Of a DNA stretch of 64,000 bases, positions 31,755 through 42,793 are shown one piece after another. Numbering within the stretch: the stretch's first letter is position 1; each line of letters starts with the position of its first letter. The notes under the pieces were generated by a model. That model saw only the letters and a program-made list of their open reading frames with translations. It had not been told where the DNA came from and did not search any database. A program made the translations under genes and the position numbers. The stretch is from Gliomastix tumulicola. Lineage: Eukaryota; Ascomycota; Sordariomycetes; Hypocreales; Bionectriaceae. The DNA is taken from positions 2,343,336 to 2,407,335 of the forward strand of contig BCHX01000006.1 of the NCBI GenBank assembly GCA_001599755.1, given 5' to 3'.

Positions 31755-33620
31755 ATGGCACGTCAGAGAGTTCCTGATTCAACACGGGACAGGGCTCTCT
31801 TCAGCAACAGCCCCCCGAGGCTCGCGCGCCGGCGCAGCAGGCCGCTCTTCGGCCGCCGGCGGACGCACCTGCGCGATGTGCCTCGCGATCGGATACGCGC
31901 CCTGGCCGAGGTGCTCTCGATGCCCGTGGGCGAGAACATCGCGGCGCCGAGTGCCAACTGGCGACGACGGCAAGCGGCTGCTGTTAGGGAACTGCCCGCC
32001 TCCGTCCGAATGCCAACAAATATCCTGACGCGCGCCATCGTCCGCGGCGGACAGAGGGGGATGCCGCTGTGTCCTGCGGGCGCGAGGCGGCTCTGTGACG
32101 GACATCGGGGCTTGGATCCAAGAGTCGTGCACGACATGAAGGTCATGGTCGTCAGCGAGACGAACAGCAAGTTCGCGTCGCTACGGCGTTGGCAGCACGA
32201 GATGGGCGTCGACGAGCAGGTGAGGCGCTGGCTGGAGCGGACGGCGCTCATCGGCGGCTTCTGGGCGTCGCCCGAGCTGTTCCGCTCCTGCTACGGCTTC
32301 CGCTTCGGCGACTCGCGCGAGGCCGGCCGGCTCTTCGTCGGCTCGCTGGCCGGCGGCGCGAGGAACCGGTGCGCGGCGTGCAACCTCGCGGCCGTCGGCG
32401 CCCGGGACCGCGCCCTGATCGACCTCCGCGCGGGGTGCCTTGCGCGGCGGCCCTTCCACGGCGGGAAGGTGCCCCGCGTGATGCGGCTCCTGGACGCGTG
32501 GATCGCGTGCTTCGGCGAGCATGAGCGGAGGCGCATGGCGGCGGAGAGCAGCCGGCTCGCCCAGGCCATCACGCAGACGCTGAGGGAGATCAATGTCTTC
32601 GAGGAGCTACAGTATGCGAACGCGCCGCGGCCTGGGTCCGGGGTGTTTGCTGCGGCGGAGGGAGACGATCAGGAAGAGGAGGAGGAGGAGGAGGCGCCGG
32701 TTCGTGGCGAAGTACGGGGGGGGAGTAGTCTTGAGTCTTCGTATACTGACTCGGTACAGACGACGAATTCCCCGCAGATGCCGACTGCTTCTTACCCCCA
32801 GATGAACCACTACGGGCAGACGGGCAACAACGCCAACCGACAATGGGGGGGACAGGAAGGTCCTGCTGCTAATGCGAATGCGGTGCCAAGTGTTTGGCTC
32901 GAGCAGCAGGCTCGGGACATGGGCGTGTACGACAACCCCTATATGGACCCCTTCCGCTCTGGCTCCGGGCAACGCTCCGACTTCACACACCCGAGCGCCA
33001 TGCCTACGCCTCTGGTCGGGTCACCTCGCTCACCTTCACCTCCCGGGATAACGGTGACCAAGGCTCCTCCTGAGCGGTCCGTCTCGCCCGAGTCTGATAT
33101 ATACGACGCCACGCCCCCAGCATCGCCGAGAGGCGCGGTGCCAGGGGAGAACCAAACCAACGAGCGCTTGGCCGCTACGCAGGACAACACAGACAACGAC
33201 TCCTGGGTTTCAGCCTCGGTCTACACATTCGCCGACCCCTCGCGCCCGACAAGCTGGCACCGACCCCCTGGCACAGGCTACGGCGGTCTCCCAACGTCCA
33301 ACACGAACGAGACACCCCGCACGCCAGGCAGCAACAACGACGACAACAGCAGCAGCAACAACCAACAAGACAAACCCCTCCCCAAGCGCCCGCGACCAGA
33401 AGGTGTCTACGGCGGACTCCCCCAGACACCGCCCTCGTCCGGCGCCCGCCACCTCCGGCCCGAGTCTACGAATCCGTACACTCGGGAGGAGGGGAAGCGG
33501 CTCTCGCGCGACACGGAGCTGAGTGAGATGCTGGAGCGGGAGCGGGTGGCGAGGGAGAGATTCTATAAAAACGCGGAGGCGCCGTCGTCGAGTGTCTATT
33601 CGCAGGACGGGGAGGGGTAA
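31755..33620 (+). CDS. Orphan fungal protein, basic N-terminal domain and disordered C-terminus
   Basis: Single exon of 621 residues from ATG 31755 (MARQRVPDS). The frame opens at 31647, but the earlier part is translated A-rich leader, so the later start is preferred. I do not recognise the family. Residues 1-290 are Arg-rich and probably folded, with a Cys-containing segment (NRCAACNLAAVGARD, later GCLARRPFHGG) and a helical stretch (RLLDAWIACFGEHERRR). A run of seven Glu and then about 300 Ser/Pro/Asn/Thr-rich residues follow, with two related motifs (GYGGLPTSN and VYGGLPQTP). The C-terminus is charged (LSEMLERERVARERFY). It is convergent with the tRNase Z gene. Function unknown. Confidence 0.75.
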   Translation: MARQRVPDSTRDRALFSNSPPRLARRRSRPLFGRRRTHLRDVPRDRIRALAEVLSMPVGENIAAPSANWRRRQAAAVRELPASVRMPTNILTRAIVRGGQRGMPLCPAGARRLCDGHRGLDPRVVHDMKVMVVSETNSKFASLRRWQHEMGVDEQVRRWLERTALIGGFWASPELFRSCYGFRFGDSREAGRLFVGSLAGGARNRCAACNLAAVGARDRALIDLRAGCLARRPFHGGKVPRVMRLLDAWIACFGEHERRRMAAESSRLAQAITQTLREINVFEELQYANAPRPGSGVFAAAEGDDQEEEEEEEAPVRGEVRGGSSLESSYTDSVQTTNSPQMPTASYPQMNHYGQTGNNANRQWGGQEGPAANANAVPSVWLEQQARDMGVYDNPYMDPFRSGSGQRSDFTHPSAMPTPLVGSPRSPSPPGITVTKAPPERSVSPESDIYDATPPASPRGAVPGENQTNERLAATQDNTDNDSWVSASVYTFADPSRPTSWHRPPGTGYGGLPTSNTNETPRTPGSNNDDNSSSNNQQDKPLPKRPRPEGVYGGLPQTPPSSGARHLRPESTNPYTREEGKRLSRDTELSEMLERERVARERFYKNAEAPSSSVYSQDGEG

Positions 33621-34004
33621 GTCGTTGTTGTTGCTGTATATATGGCCCTCGGTGAACATATATGATCGCACGCATAGCATTTATTTGATTCATATCATAT
33701 ACCTTTTATACCTTTTTTGGTTTAGCCATATCAAGTATAAGTTTAGCATGCTATTTTACTAGTTATGATTCTTGCCTATACTTACATGTTGAAAAGGATG
33801 ACTCCAAGAAGAGCATATATATCTTGGTCAATTAAAAAAAAAATCTATCAACACCTACTGAACATTGGTCGTGGTGATTGTCAAAGTAGTTGTATTTTAA
33901 GCCATAGCCCTGGACAGAGTATATAGTCTGCCGGAACGCTACATTCCATCGTAATTTCTGGTATCAGTATTGTACAGTTTGCCATGGGCGTCGTCGTTCG
34001 GGCC
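33621..34004. other. Convergent 3' intergenic region, AT-rich
   Basis: It lies between the orphan gene (+) and the tRNase Z gene (-). It is AT-rich, with an A/T run near 33832-33842, and should hold both 3' UTRs. No gene is seen. Confidence 0.6.
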
Positions 34005-36785
34005 TTAGTCTACGAGGTCTGAGGGCACGTCTGACGGCCCCTCCTTATCCATGAGTTTCTCCATTAGCCTCTCAACCACCGGCGTATAGCACGCTGCCCG
34101 CGCAAAGTCCCCGAGCTTGACCGTCATGAGGTCGAACCCCATGAGCACCCCTCTCTTCTGCTCCTCGCTGAGCCGCAGCGCGTCCGCCTTGACGTACCGC
34201 TGCGAGAAGTGCGTCAGCAGCGTCCGGCGGGCGTCCATCTCGCGCGAGATGCGCAGGGCCTCGGAGATGGTCGAGTGGTTCTTGGCGCGGGCGTGCGAGA
34301 GCATGTCGTCGCCAAAGGTGCACTCGTGGATGAGCAGGTGCGCGCCGCGGCAGGCGTCGACGAAGTCCTGGGACGGGCGGCAGTCGCCCGAGTACGCGAG
34401 GCGCAGGCCCGAGGTGAGCTCGAGCTCCGTCGCCATGGAGCGCCAGCAGTGCGGCACGGGGACGCGCTTGATGGCCTTGAGGCCGAAGTCGTCGCCCCCG
34501 GCCTTGTGGAAGGGCGCCTTGGCCAGCGGGACATCGACGACGCCGCCTCCGTCGGAGCCGGGAGGTTGGCTGGGGAAGACGAGGCGGTGGAAGCCGAAGT
34601 CCTCGACCTGGGCGATCTCGCTCAGGAATTCTCGGTACCGCGGGTTGCAGGCCACGGCCAGCTTGGCCTTGTTCCCGTCCTGCAGAGCCTGGTTGTACCA
34701 TGCTTTGAGGAGGGACGGGGCGCCCAGATGGTGGTCTGCGTGGAGGTGGCTGATGACGACGCATCGGAGATTTCTCAAGACCTCGCTAGCTCTCTCGGAG
34801 CCATATAGTCGCCTGATCTGTCCCAGAGTGCCCTCGCCTGCGTCGAACAGGTAGTTTCCGATGCCGGGGACTTGGATCAAGGTCCCGGATACGTTTCGAT
34901 ATTTGCTAGGCGATGATGATCCGGTGCCCAAACATGTGATCTCGGCATCGCGGCTCGGTATGTCCTTCTCAGACTCCTCGATCTGGGCCAAGAACTGCGG
35001 GTCTTCTTCCTTGGTCCTGGCTGCTTCGGTGAGAGCCTCCAAGTTCTCATCCCAGCTGGCCTTCGATGCGTTGACGAGGTCGGGGAATGGCGCCATTCTG
35101 GCGTCGTCAACCATCAACCTAGGCATAAGATGCACTCTCATGGCGGCACGGCCAAATTGGATATGAGAGTCAACGCTTGGGGCCTTCGTCTTAACCCTGT
35201 TGTCAAAGTCGGGAATGGGAAACCGTTCTGGGTCGATGCGGTGCAGCTTGACCTGCAGCTCCGAGGCGGTATCTATGGTGAGCATGTTGGGACAGGTGTC
35301 CGAGGCACACACAACGTGCTTGATCGTAGGGTGATCGTTCATGAAGTTTTGGATCAGAGCATGGTCAGACATATTCGGGCCGAGCAGCCAGTACATGACC
35401 GAGATGTTGGCCATGAGCTCGGCGTCCTGCCACTCGGGACGCTCCATGAAGGACTCCAGAAACTCGTGGCTCTCGATATCGGCGACAATCATACCCGCCC
35501 CAGGGATAGGGGCACCCATCACCATGTCCGACGTGACTGTCTTTCCGTCCTTGCCCTGGACGCTCTCGCCTACTATAAGCTTCTTGAAATCGGCTTTGGG
35601 GACGCCGAGCGCGTCTGCACTAGCTCGGTCGAACTTTCCACGTCGTTCATGTGTCTTCATGATGTAGCTCATGCTCTGCATCGAGTACCCGACGCGAGGC
35701 AGCTTCAGGCGATTGACAAAACTGACATCTTTGTCTGGGGGAGCAAAGTCCCGACACACCTTCCAAACCTTCGCGTCTGGGCTCATGGCCTTCTGCCCCT
35801 CAGCCGGGGGTTGGTAGACTTTCATGATGCCCCCTGCGCCCTTAAGCAAGGCCATGTCGGTCGGTTCCAGAGCTCCCGCTGTCGTCTCGGCAAGCCATCG
35901 ACCGTGGCCCAGAGTTCCGTTGAATATATCTTCCTCGACGACGAGTTTGGCCAGTGCATAGTCGACCGGCTGCGGTTCCTTAAACTGATCTTGCAACGGC
36001 CGAGCCCCCTCGGTCCCTTGTGAATTCGAGCGCCGCCGCTTCGGCGGGCTGCTGGATCGCGCGCGCACTGCGGAAACCTTCCACACTCGAATATTCTCGT
36101 CCTCCCAGTCGGGCTTGACCGAGACGGGTGCCGCCTCCCCGGTCCTGGTGTCGTCCACCTCTCTGGACTCGTGCAGGCGCACCTTCAGAGGCTGCCGGAA
36201 GATGAAACCCCGCGAGCAAGCCAGAACATGACTGATGTTGTCGCCAGCGTGTATTCCGACACCCCCAACACCAAGAGGCTCCTTGGGCTTCAGCCCTCTC
36301 TTCACCCTGTCGGTATTCACGGCGGTCGATTCGGCGGCGGCCATGGTGGTCGAGGTGGCCATGCTCAGGAGGAGGCCGATGAGGCCGCCCACCTGGTCCC
36401 ATCCCACGGGCCCCGAGAGGAAGATCTGGTTCGAGCCGGCAAAGGAGATCTTGCGCGCGGTCAGGGCGCGCTGCGTGCCCTCGGCGACGCGGCCGAAGAC
36501 ATAGTGCGCCTTCTCGTGGCGCACGTGGATGCAGGTCTGGGGCGTGTCGGCGGACGGGACGGTCGCGAGCTCGACGAAGGTGGAGCCCATGGCAGCGTTT
36601 CTTCTGCGTTTCTGCGGCCGGAGCTCGAGGTATGGCCTCGCGTCGGGGAAGAGGGCGGGCGGCGATGAGGAGAGTCGGAGGAGCTTGGTGCTGAACGGCC
36701 TACGTCGTCGGTGTTTGCTGGAAAGAAGACAGGTGGAACGAAAGAGAGACGGTATCCTGCGGCTTCGCGACCCCCATTGTTCCAT
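34005..36785 (-). CDS. TRZ1: Long-form tRNase Z (ELAC2/Trz1), tRNA 3'-end endonuclease
   Basis: Intronless frame. From ATG 36785 it gives 926 residues, from ATG 36590 861. The enzyme removes the 3' trailer from pre-tRNA in nucleus and mitochondria. The N-terminal, catalytically inactive half begins FVELATVPSADTPQTCIHVR. The C-terminal half carries the signature LGTGSSSPSKYRN, the zinc motif HLHADHHLG (forward strand about 34718-34750), YSGDCRPS and HECTFGD, and ends with THFSQRY. The 65 residues between the two ATGs are Arg/Ser-rich and lack acidic residues except near both ends, resembling a mitochondrial presequence. A third in-frame ATG lies at 36923. The flavin-reductase-like gene is transcribed divergently. 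Confidence 0.95.
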   Translation of the reverse strand: MEQWGSRSRRIPSLFRSTCLLSSKHRRRRPFSTKLLRLSSSPPALFPDARPYLELRPQKRRRNAAMGSTFVELATVPSADTPQTCIHVRHEKAHYVFGRVAEGTQRALTARKISFAGSNQIFLSGPVGWDQVGGLIGLLLSMATSTTMAAAESTAVNTDRVKRGLKPKEPLGVGGVGIHAGDNISHVLACSRGFIFRQPLKVRLHESREVDDTRTGEAAPVSVKPDWEDENIRVWKVSAVRARSSSPPKRRRSNSQGTEGARPLQDQFKEPQPVDYALAKLVVEEDIFNGTLGHGRWLAETTAGALEPTDMALLKGAGGIMKVYQPPAEGQKAMSPDAKVWKVCRDFAPPDKDVSFVNRLKLPRVGYSMQSMSYIMKTHERRGKFDRASADALGVPKADFKKLIVGESVQGKDGKTVTSDMVMGAPIPGAGMIVADIESHEFLESFMERPEWQDAELMANISVMYWLLGPNMSDHALIQNFMNDHPTIKHVVCASDTCPNMLTIDTASELQVKLHRIDPERFPIPDFDNRVKTKAPSVDSHIQFGRAAMRVHLMPRLMVDDARMAPFPDLVNASKASWDENLEALTEAARTKEEDPQFLAQIEESEKDIPSRDAEITCLGTGSSSPSKYRNVSGTLIQVPGIGNYLFDAGEGTLGQIRRLYGSERASEVLRNLRCVVISHLHADHHLGAPSLLKAWYNQALQDGNKAKLAVACNPRYREFLSEIAQVEDFGFHRLVFPSQPPGSDGGGVVDVPLAKAPFHKAGGDDFGLKAIKRVPVPHCWRSMATELELTSGLRLAYSGDCRPSQDFVDACRGAHLLIHECTFGDDMLSHARAKNHSTISEALRISREMDARRTLLTHFSQRYVKADALRLSEEQKRGVLMGFDLMTVKLGDFARAACYTPVVERLMEKLMDKEGPSDVPSDLVD

Positions 36786-37241
36786 TAGCAGGAGGTGGTG
36801 AGGGGAGAAAAGAAAAAACAAAACGAGGCGAGACGAGACAAAGCTGTGACTAACTTGTGACTGACTGCGATGCCGAGTGACTCCAACTTTTTTTTTAAGC
36901 CGATGTTGACGGGCAAATTGCATGTCTTACATAAGCGTCTAGCTCGTTTGTCTCCAGCTTCAGGCCACGATCTCCAACTTCAGGACCAAGCAGAGAAAAT
37001 CACCTACCTTGACTTTGAGAATATGGAAGACCAGAGCTGTCGGCTGATCCTGTCACCCAGTCCGACTCCTCTCAGCAAGAATGCGGAACCGAAAGCTGCA
37101 TATTTTCTCCAATTGCAGAAATTCGCTGCCCCTCCATGAAGTGGGATGACTTCTCCACCCCGCCGCCGTCATCGACTTATCGATGGACCGACTGATTAGA
37201 ACTCGAGAGCGCCATTGGACACTCTCATCACGCCTTCCTCC
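36786..37241. other. Divergent promoter region, tRNase Z and flavin-reductase-like genes
   Basis: A compact region between divergent genes. It includes the in-frame upstream extension of the tRNase Z frame to ATG 36923 and an A/T run (TTTTTTTTTAA near 36889). No separate gene is seen. Confidence 0.6.
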
Positions 37242-38306
37242 ATGATATCCGGAAGCTATATAAGCCGAAGAGCCTCCCGAGTCGTCTCCTCCCCGCCCGC
37301 GTCTCTCCGTCGCCTCTTCTCCGTCTCGCCCAGCTTCCACGCCGCCAGAAAGCCCACCATGTCTGAGGACGCCGTCAAGCGCAACCCGCACCCGGACTTC
37401 AAGAAGGTCGAGGCCTCGCGCCCGCCTTTTGACGCCTCCTCGAGTCTGCAGTTTACGCAGGCCCCCGCCCCTGGGTGGAAGTTTGGCGACGGGAGCAATG
37501 GCACGGACGCCGGCGCCGCCGTGGGCAACAAGAAGCACGTGGCCATCGACCCCTACGAGGACGGGCGCCCGGCCCTCTTCAACTACAAGCTGCTCATCTC
37601 GTCGGTCGTGCCGCGGCCGATCGCGTTTCTGAGCACGCGGAGCGCCGACGGGAAGACGACGAATCTCGCCCCGTTCAGCTACTTCAACTTCTTCAACCAC
37701 GATCCGCCGCTGTTCGTCGTGGGCATCGTGCCGGACGCGACCAAGGAGGGTGGGGCGAAAGACTCGCTGAGGAATATTACCGAGACGGGCGAGGCTGTGA
37801 TTAACATCATCTCGGAGCACTACGTCGAGGCGGCGAACGCGACGAGCATCAATGCGCCGTACGGGGCCTCCGAGTGGGATGTTTCCGGCTTGACGCCCGC
37901 GTACGACACCGAGACGGTCAAGGTTGCGCGCGTGAAGGAGGCGATCTTCAGTGTGGAGGTGAAGCTTGATACGATCAAGGAGTACGAGAGCAAGACGACG
38001 CCGGGGAAGAAGACGAGCTCGGTTGTTATCTTGGAGGGGACTAGGTTCTGGGTGAGGGAGGATGCGTTGAACGAGGACAAGAATCTGGTTGACCCGGCGG
38101 TGAGTGCTACCAACACCAACTCCCTTATCTCTCTGGATTAAGTAGTGCTGACCACCTCACAGATCCTGCGGCCTATCAGCCGTCTTGGTGGTATCACCTA
38201 CTCCCGGGCCACTGAGGCGTTTGAGATTCTCCGTCCCGACTTCCAGAAAGATCTCGGAGGTCAGGAGAGCCTGGACAAGCTCAAGAAGGACGACATACCA
38301 AACTAG
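37242..38306 (+). CDS. Flavin-reductase-like FMN-binding split-barrel protein
   Basis: Exons 37242-38099 and 38163-38306 (63-nt intron, branch GCTGACC). It belongs to the flavin reductase-like (DIM6/NTAB) FMN-binding split-barrel family: ISSVVPRPIAFLSTRSADGKTTNLAPFSYFNFFNHDPP is the FMN-site region (around 37600-37700), followed by VINIISEHYVEAANATSINAPYGASEWDVSGLTP. The C-terminal exon contains LGGITYSR, the usual barrel end. Two starts are possible. ATG 37242 (333 residues) adds an Arg/Ser-rich, mitochondrial-type leader; ATG 37359 (294 residues, context CACCATGTC) is preceded by a TATA element at 37257 and is more likely to be the main one. The substrate is unknown. Confidence 0.9.
37257..37264 (+). 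promoter_or_regulatory. Candidate TATA box TATATAAG
   Basis: A perfect TATA consensus lies 15 bp downstream of ATG 37242 and about 100 bp upstream of ATG 37359. It favours the downstream start for most transcripts. Confidence 0.55.
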
Positions 38307-38682
38307 ACGAAAGGAACACACTTAGACTCAGCAGGCACAAGGAACAGGTGATCCGGGCCTTGGTATCTGTTATTCGCATCATTCATTCCGCGCTCTCGTT
38401 TCGTTACATGAGTTCTCTATATATAGACGATTCCCAAACTTCCCGACATTAGAATAGAAGGCGGCGCACACGAACTCCATACCAAATCAACAGAAGACGT
38501 CGCCATGCCACCGTAAGTGCAATCCAAGACCAATATATGCAGTCCCTCGTGTGCGCTTCCTGGCCTGGAACCGGGAGGGGGTAGAAGTGAAATGGAAAGG
38601 AAAAAGAGAGAAAAAGAGAAAGAGAAAAGAAATTCGGCTGAGATCCGATGACATGTCTGTCGTATGTAGAAGACACGACACA
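38307..38682. other. Convergent 3' intergenic region
   Basis: It lies between the flavin-reductase-like gene (+) and PDE1 (-). It holds a TATATATA-like run near 38419 and a purine-rich stretch at 38590-38635. It probably forms the two 3' UTRs. Confidence 0.6.
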
Positions 38683-40590
38683 TCACAGGTAGAAGCTCTG
38701 CCCTGGCTTGGCGATGACGAATTCGCAGCCCAACTGTGCCTCCTGCTCGTGCTGCTGCAGCTCCCGTAGAATCGTGGTGCCGATATCCTCCTCGTCTGTC
38801 AGCTTATCCTTGACATGTATAATCACGACCTTCAGGCCCTCGAGCTGTTTCTTGCGGTCTACAATCGGCGGGCTGAGCGGCGGCTCGACATCGCGGAACG
38901 ACAGCTGACTCGTCGGCAGCGGCGTATGGTGCATCACATCGTCGCCAGACAGATCCTCGGCGGTGTCAAACGTCTTGGGAGAGACGGCATCCTCGATGTG
39001 CGTCGCCCACTTGGGGATGCTCCGTCGCGTGGTGGCCGCGGCATCGCTCACGCGCTTGCGCTTCTTGGACTCAAGGCTGCGTGCCTGGCGCGCCAGCTTG
39101 ACCTCGGCGGCCAGGGCGCGGAGCTCCTCGACGACGTAGACGGGCTTGAGGTGGCCGAAGAGGCGGTCGTCGGTGCGGCTGTCGTCGTAGCTGCACTCGA
39201 TGAAGACGGCCCGCAGGCTGCCGGCGCAGATCTTGGGCGCGGCCTCCTGCCAGATCTGCGCGTTGCGCGGGCTGAGCGACAGCGAGTCCGGCTCGACATC
39301 CCCGAAGATGAGCACCTCGCGCCGGTGCTCCTGGTCCTGGATGAAGTACGCGCTCGAGTCGTACACGCAGATCTTCTCCTGCTCGCCGTGCGGGGAGCCC
39401 ACGGCCGTCGTCGAGTACGTCGCCTGGCTGAGGAGGCTCTGCCGCTGCGGCGTGGGCTGGCTATGGTGGCCGCCGCCGCCGCCGTAGAACGAATCGGCGC
39501 CGCGGCGGCTGTTGCTGTTATTACTCGGGCTCGTCAGGTCGTGGGAGCCGAAGCCGACGCCCGACGCACTCGACGCTGACCCCCTATGGCTGTGCCGCTC
39601 GATGCAGTGCCCGTGACTGACGCCCCAGATCTTGACCAGGAGGCCGTCGCAGACCTCCGAATACCCTCTGCCTTCGCCGTCTCCCAGCGCGGGGCTACCG
39701 CCCTCCACGAGGCGCAGGTACGTCACGAGGCCCGCGCCGTTGTTCTCGTCGCTGAGGTTCGGCCAGATGACGTTGTTGAAGATGTGCGTCTTGAAGGCGT
39801 GGATCGTCCCCGGCAGGCCCGCGAGCTTCTTCGGCCGCGCGCCGGGGGGAGCGGCCGTGTTGATGACGAAGCCTGAGATGTGGTCCAGGTGAGGATGCGT
39901 GATGAGGTACGAGTCCACCATGGACACGATGTGCTGCGCGTTCGCGTCGGCCCTCCGGTGAGGAAGGCTCAGGCCGGCAAAGGGGCCATCGGTGAGTGTG
40001 AATGGCAACGACGGCGGGTTCTCCGGCTGCGACGCCTCGATGAGGCGTGTGATGGCGGAGAGATGGACACCCGCGTCGACGGCTATCAGAGAGCCCTTGC
40101 GCCATTCGTGGGCGACTGACCGAACGAGGAAGGCCGTCGTGTTGGATTCCTGGGGGCCACCTCCAGATCCCTAGATGAGATGGAATGGTCAGCAAAGGGG
40201 CGTTCTGCAGCGGGTTCAGGGTGAGATCTGCTGTCGCACTGATCTCGAGTCACGGTCGAGTCTCGTGGGCCGGTCATGGTGGTTCTCATCGGACATGAGG
40301 GCCTGTCAGATCTCATCCTGTGCGACTATGGACCGAACATGCACTTGCACAAGGCGTCGCACATTGCTTTAAGATAAGATACAGCAATATCCAAGACAAC
40401 AAAGTGATAATCAAGATGCCAGCGCCCATGTGACAAGACCAACCGAGATGTGCTTGTCGCGTAACCGAGGCCAACGATTGCGCCGGAGTTTCCAGATCCA
40501 AAAAAAACAGTGAAGCCATCACACATCACCTACCAGAATAATGACCTGCAGCGCAGGCTTTGTCTCATCCTCGCCCATGACCTCGGCCAT
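38683..40590 (-). CDS. PDE1: Class II low-affinity 3',5'-cyclic-nucleotide phosphodiesterase
   Basis: Exons on the minus strand are 40590-40534 and 40170-38683, giving 514 residues. The junction joins LQVIIL to GSGGGPQESNTTAFLV, matching the start of the class II phosphodiesterase fold. The enzyme hydrolyses cAMP and damps PKA signalling. The metal motif is THPHLDHISGF (H-x-H-x-D-H); further conserved parts are LIAVDAGVHLSAI, VSHGHC, FGDVEPDS and FIECSYDDSRTDDRLFGHL. The middle has a low-complexity insertion (GSASSASGVGF to QRQSLLSQ) and the region after it is Ser/Pro-rich. Intron 1 is 363 nt, long for this locus. Start ATG 40590 gives MAEVMGEDETK; the frame is open up to 40761, so a longer N-terminus is possible. 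Confidence 0.93.
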
Positions 40591-42793
40591 ATAATCAATC
40601 GTAAGGCTCCCAAGATCGCGCGCGATCCTGTCGTCCTCTCTTCTCTCACCAGAACAGACACACCGAGACCGCCTCGCTCCACAATTCCCCTTCAAGGTTC
40701 CCTTTTGCTGCGAACCGTCCGCTGCCGAGCCCGCGCGTATTTCCGCTTTTCGACCCTGCACAGCGTAGCGCCGAAACGGTGGCCTTTCTCAACGGTTTGG
40801 GGGGACCTGTCGATCTCGTCGGTGATGGAAAGCAGAGCTGTCCGGATAACCTCCAGGATCAGGCTGAATAGGGGCCCCGGGGGGAAGTGGTAGATTTATG
40901 TGAAAGGGATGGCCAGTGAGTAATGTGTAGTGTTGATAAAATTAAAGACGGAGTACTAAGAGAAGGGAGGGAAAGATAAAAGAACGGGAAGAAACAAAAG
41001 AATGAAAGCGAGAGAGAGAAGAGAGACAAGGAAAACGGGAATGGGTCACCTCTCCAGCGTTACGCCCCCAGCCGCCCCAAGCAAGCCCAGGCAGGGCACG
41101 GCTTGCCCCGAGAAACCTTAGGCTGCTTTTTTTTTTTAACCTACCGAAAAAGAACAAATGAATAAGGGTGTCGATACCGCTTCGCCAGTCGGTCGAGGGA
41201 ATGAAGCTAAGCAAGCACAAGAACCGGGTGGAGGACACGTGATGGGGATCCGGCGCTGGTAGTGGCTGTCTAGGCAGGTACGAGGCGGAGCGCGGGAGCC
41301 TTGCGGGGCGGGGCAGGTACCGCAGTAACGAGCCGATAGCGACGGGCTCTCGCTCTATGGCATCCTTATCGCGCAATTTAAACTCAAGCACAGGCTCGAA
41401 AGGGACCTTTTTGACAAGTTTCGTAGACTAACAGCCACTCACTGCCTGACCTTCACGGGCTGAGGATTGGACGCTGTGAGGGCGCAAGGAATGCAATCCG
41501 TGCAGAAATCCGGGGAATGGGCCGGGAGCCGTTATTGTTGGGTCCCCTGGGCACACTTGGATTTCCTGCCCCTCCAGCACGTCCGCGCGCACGCTCCTTG
41601 TCATCGTCATTCACGGCCGTCCCGGGGATGCTTGCTGCCCTTTCGGCCGGCCGTTGCAGACAGAGAAAGAGTCCACTTCAGCCTACTCAACGGCTCGCCA
41701 CAAGCCGGACTCCCGCCTCCAGCATCATCGGCGGCGAGCAGTGCTTTCTTCCCCTATTTGCTGCATTCTAGCTAACAACCAGGTAACCCTCCCAACACAA
41801 TATGGGAATGCCGGATTATGAATCACACCGGCCCTCCTCTCCCGTAGACAGACAGCGTCCTGACTAGCCGGATGGGACCTCCCCTCGGCGTCGCCGTCGA
41901 ACCATCCCGCCCCGTCCCATAAAACCGCACCCGCAGCAGCAGCGCCCATTCATTCATTCTCTTTCTTACATTAGTCGGCGAAGGTGGTTGGCAGCTCTCT
42001 GTGCCCGGTGACGTGGGAAAACGCAACCCCACAACGAGCTGCAGACCCCGGGTTGGCATTGACGCAGAGAGCATCGTCACGGGCGAATGCTACGTTGTTC
42101 CCGGGCCTGCTAGTAGGCTGAGCGCAGTCCCACCCAGATCGTCCAGGGCTCGGCGTGCATCCTATGGGGAGCCTCATCTGACAACCAGGGCAAACCGTCT
42201 TCGGCCTCTCCATGACCGCTTCTCTTCAGTCGGGCGTATTTATTACGTGGCTGCGGTGCATGAGCCATCAGCTAGCTATGACTCTGAAGTTTGCTGCATG
42301 ATAATGACACTAAGGATTTCAAACCCGACACACTCGATCAACGGAAGAACCGATCACCATCCATCACTTTCACTATCCAGGCTGAGATATCCGTTGATGC
42401 AATGAATCATTGTATTACTCGCTGTGACACATACTCACCTATGATGCTTGCATAGGGGTGCTTCAAGGACATGTTTCCTAATCTACATAAGATCTAAGAA
42501 ATAAACGCCACGCTATCATGATGTAAAGAAATCCCCAATACAAAGGAAACCCAACAACGCCTTGCTAATTCCGCACCTACCTAGTCGTGACTTTACCTTC
42601 TGGTGGCTGGTAGTGTCGGCCAGGACGCGCCAGCAGTCCACGGTGATAAGGCGCGAAAAGATTGACAAAAGAAATAATATGAAATGGGAACGAGTGTGAT
42701 AGAGAGAAAGTGCAAAGGACATATCCTTTCGGCCGCGAGTCGGTCACTTACATGATGCACTCCGGATGCGAGTGCACGCAGAGGGGAGTAGAT
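40591..42793. other. 2.2-kb intergenic region
   Basis: The PDE1-proximal part is purine-rich on the plus strand (about 40960-41035), so CT-rich in the sense of PDE1, as expected for its leader and promoter. The rest shows scattered short frames without family features. No tRNA or transposon is recognised. Confidence 0.5.
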
